Position numbers and translations under genes: made by a program | The notes under the pieces: model-generated | Seen by the model: the letters and a program-made list of their open reading frames with translations, nothing else | Told to the model about the DNA's origin: nothing | Database searches by the model: none | Shown: in pieces, positions 1 through 11,504 of the stretch | Layout of the letters: each line of letters begins with the position of its first letter | How positions within the stretch are numbered: the first letter of the stretch is position 1 | Origin: Nephrocerus scutellatus | Taxonomy: Eukaryota; Arthropoda; Insecta; Diptera; Pipunculidae | NCBI GenBank assembly: GCA_947095585.1 | Contig: OX352761.1 | Location: forward strand, 94,321,333 to 94,385,332 | Reading direction: 5' to 3' | Length of the DNA stretch: 64,000 nt

Positions 1-1544
1 CTTACAATTTCCCGAACAGACCTCGTACATTCTTCAAACCTTTAAATAATTGATAATCTGTAGACCATTTATGAAAATTTTGAAAAAAATGCTTTTAATT
101 ATTTTACGAAGAGTTCGAAAAAGTTTTCATATTTTTCGCTACTTAGATATTAAATTTAAATGTAAACTTAGTTAAATTAAAATTGAAAATGAATTAAGTT
201 TTTTTGTAATTTTTTAATAATTAAAAAAGGGAACAGGCAGTTCGAATATAAAAGCAATCTAAAGACACTTTGCTTTTCCCTTTTTTCGAAATAAGGATGG
301 AACTTTTTCAAGGCCTTTGCAAGAAATTATTTCTTCTTCTTCTAATAGTTCCTTTGTTATGCTAGGTATTCCTGAACTCTTTTGCTTTGATCCTTTCGCT
401 CTCTTTTGTCCAAGGTATTATAATAATTTCAATTAGGTAATTCACCAGGTATATTCAATAGAATCATCCATCTTGATCTCAACGTAGAGCCAAGCTCACC
501 CCAGTCACAACTCCTATTTCGACCAGGAATACATTTACATTTTATTTTTTCATTAAACGTTCATTGTTCGTTTTACTTCGCCAAATATCTGCAAATTTTT
601 TATTGTTGTGCCGAAAATACTTAAATCTTTTTTTTGCAATGTGCACAAATATGTGCGAGTGGGTGTTTGATCGGAAGTTGACAAAGTGTGTTCTTTCTTC
701 AGTCGGCAGATCCGTCGAAATTATTGAAAAAGAATGAAAATCCAATTTGGAAAATCTCTTTAAGCTTAGTGAAGCATTGAAATTACTTTTTAAAAGTTTG
801 GCAAAAAGCAATTACATACATCAACTGGAGAACGGCCCAAACTAAATGGAATTTTTTGCAACGCAAAAATTGCGTCAATACGGTTTTTTGTTTACATCTG
901 GTTTTAGTTGACCCATTTTAAACATTCTTGCTGCTAGTATCACCTGAACTGAAGGAAAAAATCTGCTGTTCTGTACCACGAAAAAAAAGAAGGTAAATTT
1001 TCACAAATTTTGGGACGTTTACAAATATCTTCAACGTAAGAAAGTAATTTGGCACGAAGGGTTGCACAGCCGCCAACGGTAGGTTCGAATCCCATTAAAT
1101 TCATTATTTTTAAGTTTTTTTGCTTAAAAAGTTTTTACTGAAGTAATATTTTCAGACTTTTTGAATATATGATTTTCTAAAATCATTTTATCGACAAATT
1201 TTTTGTTATGATATTCCTATCCGAGGAGAAGATTTATTTGTTATAATACCACGCTATCTTTAACCAATTTTAGTGTACGTATAGCAGTTGTGTGCGATAA
1301 CGAAGCGAAGTGCTAGTTTTAAATATTTATTCACTTTCCTCGCTGCACAACCTGGATGTGGTAATAGCCCTTTAGAAAAAGACTCACTATCGGTTTGGAT
1401 ATTGATGTCATATTGTGTGGTGCATGTGGGTTTTTCTAAAAACTGTTCTGTTCCAATGTCCAATAAATTCGCAAAACCTTTTGAAACAGGTACTTTTTTG
1501 CGCATGAAAGTGTGTCCTGTCAATTGAAGCTACAAAGTGTTATT
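1..1544. other. AT-rich DNA, no gene recognised
   Basis: Short open frames here overlap on both strands and show no family motif, signal peptide or codon pattern that would support a gene. No repeat shared with the rest of the window was recognised. Confidence 0.5.
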
Positions 1545-1800
1545 TTTCAGCATCGAATATCTCGTCGTTATAAAGTCTGCGAAGTCATCCTTTCTTAGAT
1601 ACGGACAAGGACGATTCTCCTCTAAGACTATCCTCTAGAACTCGGATAAGAGGTCCGAGTCCATATAGTATGCATGTAACCATTGTCTTATACACTAGCA
1701 GCTTGAATGTTATGGACAGTTTCTTTGGTTTAAAAAGTACTGGCAGAATGTAGTAAGCTTTGTTGGCTTTAACCAGCCTTGTGCATATTTCTGCTCCCGT
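1545..1800 (-). mobile_element. RTE-like LINE fragment (C-terminal part of ORF2)
   Basis: Read on the minus strand, this matches the end of the RTE-type protein seen better at 3961-5985: the 'KANKAYY...LFK', 'YGSETW'-like and 'RxDDEIYE' regions, in the same order but with several small deletions. No open frame survives. It is a decayed 5'- and 3'-truncated piece, identified only by comparison with the other copies in this window. Confidence 0.65.
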
Positions 1801-1903
1801 TTCTTTTTTGGTTCATTCTGCCTTTACAGAATTTAAGAATCATGTATCTATCTGGAATTTCCAATGGTTTTTTGATATAATAGACTAAGATTATTGAAAA
1901 AGG

Positions 1904-2190
1904 TAATAATAATATTCGGCGCAATGGGTCTATTGCGGTCCAAGGACTAGCTTCTCGCGACCATTAGTGTTGTGCATGTATACTCTTGGACACAAATGGA
2001 AGGGACCTATAAGGCTTGATACAAACGACGAATCGAGAAGCTTTCCGTTACAATTTATTATTCTAGAAATGTTTGTCAGACATTCGCGAGAGGTGGGACA
2101 CCGTGACAAATAGTTTTCGTGTTACTATGACTCGAACCACGAACCTTCTGCTCAGTAGCCATGCGCTTTTCCACTGAGTGACGGCGCCTA
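1904..2190 (-). mobile_element. tRNA-derived SINE, copy 1
   Basis: This is the complement of the family best seen at 28174-28429. The tRNA-like head lies at the right end, with degenerate A-box and B-box sequences. The family-specific body follows, and the (ATT)n tail is at the left (aataataatatt). It is fairly diverged from the other copies. No target duplication was found. Confidence 0.85.
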
Positions 2191-2279
2191 GATATATAAT
2201 TTCAAATGTTCATAAATAATTGTAAAATTAAATAAATTTAATTTTAAGATTTAAAATTAAATCTTTATTTTCGGGCAAG

Positions 2280-2490
2280 GTGAATGTTCACAATTCTAGT
2301 TATATTCGCTATTTTGCCAAGAGACAGCACCCGAAGGAAAGTTTGTTGAGATATTTGCTAAGATAAACGATCATACTCAGCTTGTATATGAGCCATCAAG
2401 AAATTGCAAACCATTCCGTCAACACCATGGACTTGTTGCTTAATTCTTATGCTGATAAATATACGGTCAATATATTATCGTCACTTGGCT
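2280..2490 (+). mobile_element. CR1-like LINE fragment (endonuclease domain)
   Basis: The plus strand matches the end of the endonuclease domain of the CR1-like relic at 28660-31320. The shared pattern is SGQ-TxPEGKFVEIFAKIN-HTQLV-EPSR, followed by a broken 'LSSLGSS' block, with frame breaks. It abuts a reverse-transcriptase fragment of the same family lying in the opposite orientation (2500-3472), so the locus is rearranged. Confidence 0.6.
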
Positions 2491-2499
2491 CATCTGGTT

Positions 2500-3472
2500 G
2501 GGACGTCCGAAGATAGGCCTAATGGTAGACCCATGGGCTCAAGTTGAAGCACGGGTATTACGGATGGGTTCAAGAATGGGCGGGATGCATCTGGATATTT
2601 CGTTTGAACACCGCTTGTAAAAAGTGACAAGTAGGAAACATTCCTACGATGTTCAAGCGATTCGATTGTTTTCGCAATATTTACGTCACCAATAAGTTTT
2701 ATCGCGCGGTTCTGAACTCTTTCTAGTAGATGCAATGTGGTCTTGGGGGCACCTGCCCAGACAATACAGTTATATTCAAGTTTAGGGCGAATATATGCCT
2801 TGTAAATAGTAGCCAGATCTGGAGTGAAGAACATTTTCCACTGTTTTAGGAAACCTAAACATTTCGCAGCATTCTTAGCGATGGAAAATATATGGTGGTT
2901 CAAACGAAGCTTGTTGTTGACGCATATACCGAGAATTGCGAGTTTTTCAGTTTCTTCGATACAAGATCCATTCATGGATAAATGTTGGGGGTTTAAATTA
3001 CGCTTGGACGACAGAAGACAGCATTGCGTTTTAGAAGCGTTAAATTCAACTGTATTATGTAGTCCCCACCTTGTTATGCTGTCAATGTCAGAATTTAACG
3101 TGCTTATCATACGTTGTTGTTCAAGTTTCACTTGCCGTGAAGAGGGGCGTGCAAAAAGCGTGAAATCATATGAAAAGCTAAGAGTGCTGTCGCCAGCGAA
3201 AGAATGGATTGGATTTGAAGTGAAGTGGAAAGGAGATCATTAATGAAAATTAGAAAGAGTCTCGGAGAAAAAACAGAGCCTTGAGGAACACCGGCATTTA
3301 TGCGGTGGACATTGCATTTGAATCCGTCCAATACGACCTGAATTGAACAGTCAGAAAGGTAGTTACTAGTCCAATCAAACAGGGCCTTATTAATTCCATA
3401 GGCATTCATTTTCGACAAAAGAGCTTGATGCCAGTCAAATGCCTTGGAAATATCGAGTGCAATAAGACGCAA
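2500..3472 (-). mobile_element. CR1-like LINE fragment (reverse transcriptase, C-terminal half)
   Basis: Two minus-strand frames (3128-3475 and 2490-3131) carry reverse-transcriptase signatures: ALDISKAFD...WHQALLSK, INAGVPQGS, LIFINDLL, and then the C-terminal 'IYKAYIRPKLEYN', 'AGAPKTTLHLLERVQNRAIKLIGD' and 'LEHRRNVSYLSLF' blocks. The catalytic FADD box is mutated (it reads LATA), so the enzyme is dead. The clade assignment (CR1/L2-like rather than jockey) rests on the LDISKAFDRVWH and FINDLL style and is tentative. Confidence 0.8.
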
Positions 3473-3475
3473 CAA

Positions 3476-3960
3476 CTTTAGTTAACAAATAGCAAGATTT
3501 CGCAAATTCACACTGGTGATCACTTATTATACACATATAAGACGTATATTAACATATAACTCTTTCATTCACATATAACACTACTCAATCTACTTGCACT
3601 GCACTAACTAAATCACTGCACTGCATCAACAGTTTCCAGAAAGTTCTATTCCTACATAGAGAAACGCTTAGCAAATACTAGAACATATTATATACAATAT
3701 TACTTTAGCTTCTACAGATGGCGCTGTTAAGTGCACTAAAACTTTTGGTAGCCCCTTCGTTCCTTTCGCACACAAAACTCATTTTTTGCATTTTTACTTA
3801 GTTACTTCACCAAAATATTTTAATAAACTAACGTATGCCATATACACAACTTCAATCTTTTTTAAATAGGGTGAAAAATTTATATTCTCAATTGACCTTG
3901 ATTGGTGGGTGGTGGGTTTGTGATGTGTTCCTATTTTCAGGGTTTATATTGAAAATATAA
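3476..3960. other. AT-rich spacer, nothing recognised
   Basis: The sequence between two LINE fragments has no gene, no LTR ends and no copy elsewhere in the window that could be found by eye. Confidence 0.4.
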
Positions 3961-5985
3961 AACTTGGTCGTTGCGAGTACAAGGTTTGCGCGTAAAAATA
4001 TCCACAGCCACCTTGTTGGTATGGTGCTCCGAGCGCGGATTGCATCATCACGGAAGACTGCATCCGCGAATCAGATTCGAGTCAACACGGCTGCCCTTCG
4101 CAATGAAGAGACCAGAACCAACTACGGTCAAGCGATAGGACTCGCCCTAAATGCAGGGAGAGTAACTCCTGGGGCTGAGATGTCGGGCGTAGAAGAGAAA
4201 TGGACACGCCTTAAAAATACTGTCACTAGTGCTGCTGACTCCATATTAGGCAGTAGTCGTAGAGATCGAAACGACTGGTTCGATGACGAATGTAAGCTAG
4301 CGACTGAACGTAAGAATGTTGCGTACCGAGCAATGCAACAATCTCATAGAACGCGGGCACGCGAAGACGAATATAAAGAGCTCAGAAGATATGAAAAAAT
4401 AGTTCACCGGTGAAAGAAAGCAGCCTGGGAGAAGAATCTCGTCCGTGAACTGGAACAGTACGGAGAGCAAGGACCGCACCAGGCGTGGAAGTTCTACCAA
4501 AGGGTCCGCGGTATGACGCAATATACACCGCGTTGCACATACTGGAGGCCCAACATTACACCAAGCAATTCATAAAATAATAGTGCAAGTATGGGAAGAA
4601 GAAGTTATGCCAGAAGACTGGCGAAGAGGCATCCTGTGCCCCAAACATAAGAAGGGAGATCTCACAAAATGCACCAATTATCGTGGTATAACGTTGTTGA
4701 AAACCGCGTATAAGATTTTCTCCTCTATCCTTCAAGACAGGATAGCCTCATACGCTAAAGTTGTCATTGGTGGCTTCAGTGTGGCTTCATCCCAGGCAAA
4801 TCAACAACTGATCAGATTCACACCCTAAGGCAGGTGATGGAAAAATGTCTAGAGTTTCAAAACTCACTACACCATCTTTTTATAGACTTTAAAGCCGCCT
4901 ATGATAGCATAGCCAGAGTAGAACTTTATAAAACCATGAGAGAATTCGGCATCCCAAATAAACGGACACGACTATGTAGGTTGACCATGACCAATGTTAT
5001 AAGCGAAGTAAAAATATCCAGATCACTATCAAGCCCATTCAACATCTATAACGGGCTCCGACAAGGGGATGGACTGGCCTGCGTGCTCTTCAACCTGGCC
5101 TTGAAGAAACTGATCCGAGACTCTGACGTAACGGCGAGAGGAACAATCCTCTATAAGTCCATTCAGATACTGGCTTACGCAGACGATATTGACATCGTTG
5201 GTAGAAACCAAAGATCTGTACAGGAAGCTTTCATCCAGATAGAGCAGGCGGCACGAAATCTGGGGCTGCACATAAATGAGAGCAAAACAAAGTACGTGGT
5301 GGCCTCGTCTGCGAGTAGAAGATTCAACATTGGTCCGTCAATTCAGATATTGGAGCGCGAATTTGAAGTAGTGCAATCCTTTAACTATCTTGGGTCAACT
5401 ATAGCAGCCGATAACAGCATGGAACCAGAAATACGAGCACGGTTGCTTAAAGCCAACAAAGCTTACTATAGCCTGTCAAGACTCTTCAAAACCAGGAACT
5501 TAACCATAACATCCAAGCTGCTAGTATATAAGACATGGTCATACCCGTACTCACATATGGATCCGAGACTTGGGTGCTTAGCAAAAAGCATTCTGACCTC
5601 TTAGCCGCGTTCGAAAGAAAAGTCTTACGGAGAATTGTTGGCCCCGTATGTGAGGAAGGACGATTCCGGAGACTCTGCAATGATGAGATCTACGAGCGTT
5701 ACCGCGATGTCGACATCGTGAAGAAAATTAAGCTCGGTAGACTCCGGTGGGCAGGACACCTAGCTCGCATGAGCGAAGAGGATCCTGCTCGGAAAGTCCT
5801 TTAAGGTAGGATTTATGGAACACGACAGCGAGGCCGGCCAAGCCTACGATGGAAGAATGGCGTAGACCAGGACGCCCAGAGTTTAGGGATGCCAAACTGG
5901 ATGACATCGGCTCGAAATCGGGACCGGTGGAGAGACTTTTTGCGGGAGGCCAGGACCGGACCCGGCTGTAAAGCCAAATATGATG
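3961..5985 (+). mobile_element. RTE-like LINE, copy 1 (degenerate)
   Basis: The element encoded an endonuclease plus reverse transcriptase. The order seen is: the end of the endonuclease domain joined by a deletion (around 4005) to 'LVGMVLRARIA'; a linker with the stop TGA at 4411, probably from CGA; a second deletion near 4545; the RT block 'DWRRGILCP..KKGD...NYRGITLL' (4615-4700); 'LFIDFKAAYDSI' (4875-4910); 'GLRQGD'; the catalytic YADD box at 5176-5187; 'GSETWVLSKKHSDLLAAFERKVLRRIVGP'-type C-terminus; and 'RLRWAGHLARM' (about 5740-5770). The 3' end has a TGATGA-type tail (5977-5986), usual for RTE elements. The YADD box is intact, but stops and frameshifts at about 4411, 4826 and 5530 make the copy non-functional. 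Confidence 0.88.
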
Positions 5986-5989
5986 ATGA

Positions 5990-7640
5990 TATTGAAAATG
6001 TCGTTTGGTGTCGACGACAACCTACGCACTGTCACAACATTTTTTTATTGGTTATTAGAGACATTACATTAACAATTTTGTTGGGATGTTTTTTCAACCT
6101 ACAAAAATGTTTCCCATAAAGCGGCTTCAGATCATTTTATTCTATAATGACTGGGTTCTGTGTGCGCTGTGAGCAGCGCTGCTTGCTTTACAATTGGGGT
6201 TATTTTGTTGTTGCGTTGTAGTGCTTCGCATATGTTTTTATATTTCAACATTTATAGTGGAATTCAGCATACTTTTGGTTATTGGAGAATTATTGTTTTT
6301 TTTTATTTTTTAATTTTTGTAGTCTGTTTATGTTGAACAACTGAAATGAAATAAAATGAATAGCAAATCTGATCTGATCTTATATAAAATCTAAATTATT
6401 AACAGACTATTCTATGCAATGCTAACTACACCTTTCTAGATTTAACTTACTCCCGTTAGGGTTACGAAAAAATTGATAACGGACCGAAACCGCAGAATCC
6501 TGCGGTGAATTCTTCTCTACTTTGTTGAGTGTTTAGATTCGCGTTTCTCTCTTACAAGCCTTAAGTTAACGAACAACATAAATACTTGTCACTGAATCAT
6601 ATAAAAATGGCAACGAACCAATCTCAAGAAAGTTATGCATGCTGCTCTATAGCATATATGTGCAAAGGTAGATTGCTGTGGTCTATTACGACGATGACGC
6701 AGAGTTCGAGTATGTGAACCCAAACGTGGATAGAATCTTTTGAGAAAATTTCATCCGTCTACTATTCATTTCATTCAATTTGCAAAAACTAAACTAAATC
6801 AAGTCTAGAACTTCGCCCTTGTAATTTTTTGTCCCACGACAGACTTAACTCAGCTAGCCTTCCTCCTTCGAAATTATGTATCTGACAGAATAAGTAGCCT
6901 ACTAGCATTTAAAGAAGTCCGTCTTTTACAGCTCTATGTCTTTTCAGAGTTTTCTTCTTGACATTCTTTTCCACTCATACATCTTTATATGACATTAGCC
7001 GGTCGGTGCTGCTTCCTCCTTAATTGAATCTATGTAATGAAGAACAGGAAAAGTTTTTAAACACTTTCTGGTGTATCAATTCCTATCTCGACGTCAGTTC
7101 ATCTGCCTGTATAAAACACAGATGAATGTCTATTACCCTTTTTGATATCTCTTAGAATGAAATTCCTAAAATTAAAATTTTTTTCTTTGTTCAGACATTT
7201 TATATCTTGTATCTGTATATGCTGGTGTATAAGCTTGCTTTCATTCCAAGTTGAAGAAAGAATTCGTACAATATTATTTGCCATGGACAGGTCTAGTTGA
7301 AACTTTTGTATACGGTTTTTTTTGTATATGTTAGCTTGGGTCGAAATAATATTTTCCTCCGTCAATCTCGAATTAATCTAAAATATTCATGTGCTAGCGG
7401 TTGTGCAAAAGAAAATCTTTGATTGCACTTTGAAAAATCGAATGTTTGGTTGATACCGCTGTGGTTATTTATGATGTTGTTCTTTAAGATTTGTAGATAT
7501 GGTTGTTTTAAAGTTTGTTGGGTTGGTAATATTAAACTATTTATTTCGCAATATAATTTTATTTTAGTAAACTGTTCTGTATAATTATGGTAACTAAACT
7601 TTGCTTGTCCTAATCATATTTCCGTTCAAATTCCAAGATC
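5990..7640. other. Spacer with one arm-family module and a LINE-like tail
   Basis: No gene was recognised. Around 6120-6240 there is a reverse-oriented module shared with the arm repeats (separate entry). At 6331-6351 a (TGAAA)-type tail, preceded by a T-rich stretch, resembles the 3' tail at 47521-47541 and is probably the end of an otherwise unrecognisable LINE. The rest is unremarkable AT-rich DNA. Confidence 0.4.
6120..6240 (-). repeat. Stray GC-richer module of the arm-repeat family
   Basis: The reverse complement matches 24150-24250 (CAACAACAAAACAACCCCAAT..., then a stretch ending ...CAGTCATTATAG) and partly 36545-36600 (AGCGCTGCTCAC). In those places it sits inside arms of the Foldback-like family, so this is an isolated piece of the same repeat. 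Confidence 0.6.
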
Positions 7641-7648
7641 CCAAAATG

Positions 7649-8783
7649 TAGTGATGAGCAAAATTGGTCTTGGTCTTGCAGTCTTGTCTTGGTCTTGCAA
7701 AAAATGCAAGACCAAGACCAATCATTCAGTTGCAAGACCAAGACCAACACTGAGTGTGCAAGACCAAGACCAAGACCAAGACCAAAAATATGTATGCAAG
7801 ACTGCAAGACTCTTGAATTTAAAGTTATGTAATTTCTCTGTTGATATTTATTTTTAAAACCTACATATGTCGTATGTTTTTTTGTAAACGAGTAGGTACA
7901 AAATTAGGTACCAAAATTAAAAACCCAGACAGAAGATCTTCAGCGAGTCTGTTGTGTCTGGCTGTAGTATTTACAGGCATATGTATGGATGTTCATATAC
8001 ACATAGATTTATGTTGCTATTTCCTCATAATTTTATATTTTTGGGTTTTTCTTTTTATTGGTTTTTTCATGCTAGACAAGTCATATAAAAAAAAGACGCC
8101 AACAAAGACGTGTATGTCATGGCATCAGTTGCAAATAGAAATGTTGAAATTGACTGAGTTCTTTTGACAGAATAAGTCTAGACTTTCTTGAACAAATTTT
8201 TTTCGAATTAACCGCTAAGCTTAAATGTTGATAGTTTTGTGTATATGTATATAGGGTGTCCCCTTATTCGTGCACACTAATTTGGTTAATGATTCTTGGG
8301 TATATTCTAAGAAATAAATCCTTCTACAGTAAGGGTCTATTTCCAATGTTGACATCATTTATGGGGAATTTAAGAAAAAGCTTACTTTGGTGCACCCTGA
8401 CCCATGTTAACGGAAATTGCTCTGTTAATACTTTTGGTCTTTGTTTGTAGAATAAATACTAGGCATTGTAACTACGTTGAAATATACGTTGATATCTTGT
8501 TTAAGTCTTCAGATATTCAAGTTCAATGCCTGTACCAGTTTTCTTCCCCATGCTTATTTTTGATTTTGACGGTATGCTAGAACAAAAATATGTACATACA
8601 TACAACCATTTATTCATACTTATTTTGCAAAACCGCAAGACCAAGACCAAGACTCAGGCTGCAAGACCAAGACCAAGGCTAATGGCACGAATGCAAGACC
8701 AAGACCAAGCCTCGACTTGCAAGACCAAGACCAAGACCAAGACCGAGATGAAATGGTCTTGGTCTTGCGTTTGCTCATCACTA
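7649..8783. mobile_element. Non-autonomous hAT-type DNA transposon with CAAGAC subterminal arrays
   Basis: The 14-bp terminal inverted repeats read TAGTGATGAGCAAA at 7649-7662 and as the reverse complement at 8770-8783. They are flanked by 8-bp direct repeats matching at 7 of 8 bases, CCAAAATG (7641-7648) and CCAAAATA (8784-8791). An 8-bp target duplication and YAGNG-type ends are hallmarks of hAT elements. Inside each end lie arrays of the hexamer CAAGAC/AAGACC (about 7665-7810 and 8635-8768), arranged partly as inverted repeats that can fold. The middle (about 7815-8625) encodes nothing recognisable, so the element must have been moved by a transposase from elsewhere. It is about 1.13 kb long. 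Confidence 0.85.
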
Positions 8784-8791
8784 CCAAAATA

Positions 8792-9779
8792 TCCAGAAAT
8801 AAATAAATATATGTCCAAAAATTAATAAAAACTGAAAAAACTTCTGCCTGGTGTGAAATTGTGTATAAATACTTGCAGAAAATACAGAAAATTGATTCGT
8901 GTAATATTTATGTACAGGAAGATAAACGTCACAGAAGTTCACGATGGTCGTTCTTCAAAAAATATAGTAACGAAAAAAAAATATAAATTTTCTTTCTTAT
9001 ACCAACGTCAAGATGCTCTTTAGAAGTGAAATTTATTTTACTAGTGTATTAATTTCATCGTTTCTGTTGTGTGTTAATTAAAAATTTATATTAATGTTCT
9101 ACTTGCAACTCCTTAGACTCATAGGAGTTAATTGCTAATACAACTCATGATTCTTTGAAGGGCTGCCGTCAATATGAAAACATAATTACAAAGTGACAAA
9201 AAACTTCTTGTAACAGCTGAACTATGTAATTACACACGTAAGGAGCAAGTTAATTTTCGTAGTTTTTAATTGCTTTATCCTTTGTGAAATTGCAGGAAAA
9301 ACTTGGTAATCGTTACGTCATAGAAGAAAAATGAATGGAACTTACACTGTTTGTGACTTCAAGTAGTGTAGTATCAAAGTCTCAAAGTTCATAATTAGAC
9401 TGCTTCATAAGCATTGTTGTCGTTTAATTGGTTGACGACGGCGAGCCTTATCGTAGTTGTTTATAAATTCTGATGTTGAGGGTGCTCGCAGTTTTACTCG
9501 CCACCAATTCGAAAAAAACGCATTTTTTTCTGGTATACCGTAGAATTTAATCTCGAAATTTGCAAAGGTTTGGTTTTCAGTGCAAAGTGTTTTCCTGCAA
9601 TCATTTTAAATAAATAACGTTAATTAATTAATACATCATTTCATTATTCATTCATTAGTTTCGTTTGGAAAACGCTATTTTGCACTTTTTAATAAATGTT
9701 AGAGATACATCCTTACTTCTAGTTGTTCGCCATCTTAAACATATTTCCAAAAAAAAAACATGATTTTGATTTTAGTGCC
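8792..9779. other. AT-rich spacer, nothing recognised
   Basis: No coding pattern, repeat shared with the window or regulatory signal could be supported. Confidence 0.4.
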
Positions 9780-9895
9780 GATTCTATAGTTTTCAGGGTG
9801 GTCGATTGGTGGAGGAGATCAGTTGGTGTATAGTCATTGGCGGGTGGTCAGTTGGGGAGGCAGCCGGGAAACGCTGGATGTTTCCGCTAGTTTAT
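9780..9895 (-). repeat. Dispersed repeat shared with 55102-55385
   Basis: The reverse complement of 9865-9893 begins ACTAGCGGAAAC..., then the CGTTTCCCGGC block, matching the start of the repeat at 55102. It is one end of a widespread-type insect repeat of unknown class. The rest of the copy (GGTGG...CAGTTGG stretches) is degenerate. Confidence 0.5.
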
Positions 9896-10379
9896 TAACA
9901 AGAATTGAAAATAATGTACTGCATCAGCGCATTTCGCGTATCCAACTTTAAGCCTTTACCATGCCATACCTAATAGTTTATAACATAATATGTTCATGAA
10001 TTTTAACATCGTACGACCAAAGCAAAGAAAAATATAACTCACATATAGGTCACAGTCTCTCTCTTGAAGCCATTATTGATTTCTAAGTGCATATAAAAAC
10101 ACGACAGTTATTAAAAATTAACCTTCGATTCTAAATAACAAAAGAATATAAAGTAATTCATCCTACGACGATAATATTAATTCATTTATAAATAAGTTTC
10201 AAAACGGGTTTATTACATCAATAAATATGCCCAAAAAATAGAACAATTTGCCGACAGCTCAGTTCTCAAGTAATAGATTTGCTCCGCTAAGCAGGCACAC
10301 CGATCAAGCTTCCAACGACTCTATGAAAGTCAGTAAAACCATTTGTTATTGATATGGAGACAATTCAAGTATTCAACTC

Positions 10380-10672
10380 TTATTACAAGAACTGAACATT
10401 CAAGATTATAGATTGTATATGACATCATAAGGATTGGAACAACAATATTTTGCTATACATTTGACGAATATCACAGGCATAATGCCGAAAGTATGAAAAA
10501 ATTTATTTTTTACGATTCATCGAACAATAGACCTCTGAAAATAGTTCTCTTAGGCTTAGACGACATTAAATTATTCCCGTTGGATATTAAAAAATGTATA
10601 GGTACTCTGCAAAAACTATACTCTGAAGGAACATTGGAAAGCATTTACGAGAGTGGTTTGACAAGTCGGTGA
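10380..10672 (+). pseudogene. gag-like ORF1 relic of a non-LTR element
   Basis: Two frames give LLQELNIQDYRLYMTS, then (after a stop and a frameshift) IFCYTFDEYH, then an open stretch at 10493-10672 with the 'RPLKIVLLGLDDI' block. In the ORF1 proteins of jockey-type elements, a 'RPxKxVLxGL' segment opens the domain just before the zinc knuckles, so this is probably a decayed piece of such an ORF1. No zinc knuckles remain. The assignment rests on the motif alone; a captured gag-like domain from another element is possible. Confidence 0.45.
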
Positions 10673-10719
10673 CTTTTTGAATTTCCCACGCAGTAACTTT
10701 AAATACAACACGTCATTTT

Positions 10720-10880
10720 TACAAATTAGCCCGATTTTGTTCAAATTTTATTTTTGTTCAATTTTTAAGAGGCCTACGTTGTGCCCATATAATTTTTTCT
10801 TAAATTAGCCCGAATTTCTTCAAATTTTAAACATATGTGTATCTCCGTTGGACAAAACTTTTTGAAGTGAAACTACTTTA
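10720..10880 (-). repeat. Arm-family repeat fragment
   Basis: This holds about one and a half units of the ~120-bp repeat seen at 23010-24445, reversed. Shared marks are 'AGCCCGAATTTCTTCAAATTT', 'TGTGTATCTCCG' and 'GGACAAAACTTTTTG'. Confidence 0.7.
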
Positions 10881-10964
10881 GCGACGGTAAGGAGAAAATT
10901 TAGTAGGGTATCAAAAATAAAATTGTGTTCGGATTTTGTGTAACGTTTTTGTGTTATATGATTG

Positions 10965-11340
10965 AATTATGGGAACTAAACAATTTTTCAAGGGATTTGT
11001 TTGAAATTCGATATGTAGGACTAATATGCGTCTATAAGACTTGTTCCTATGAAAATTCTGGGATGTGGCCAATAGGGTCTGGAATTTCGACAACAATGCA
11101 ATTTTTCAAGCGAATTGTATGAAATTCAGTATGTAGGACTAATATACGACTATAAGATTTGTTCCTATGGAAATTCTGGGATCTGGCCAATATAGTCTGG
11201 AGTTTTGGGAACCAAGCCATTTCTCAAGCGATTCGTATGAAACTCGGAATGTAGGACTAATATGGGACTATAAGATTTGTTCCTATGGAAATATGGAGGG
11301 TCTGGAATTTTTTGGAACCAAGCCATTTCTCATCGTCATC
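10965..11340 (+). repeat. 118-bp tandem repeat array (family II)
   Basis: Just over three units occur. The marker ATTTTTCAAG/ATTTCTCAAG recurs at 10983, 11101, 11219 and 11325, giving spacings of 118, 118 and 106. Each unit also holds TAGGACTAATA, TTGTTCCTATG and a TCTGGAATTT-like stretch. Single or partial units recur at 32470-32615 and 33560-33660. Confidence 0.85.
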
Positions 11341-11504
11341 TCATCTCATCTTTAATCGTTTTCCCTTGACAGTAAAAAACCGGCCACGTCTTCTACCGCG
11401 CGTAAAAGTTACACGCACTCTTTTTTTATAACAGTTTAGGAGTCATCGGGCCCTGAGGTCACTAATGTGAGTCATAGAGATGGCAGCAAGTAACAATTTG
11501 GTCG

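Noticed and set aside
2280..3472. Twin-priming insertion
   Set aside because: In twin priming the inverted segment is the 5' part; here the inverted segment would be the 3' part.
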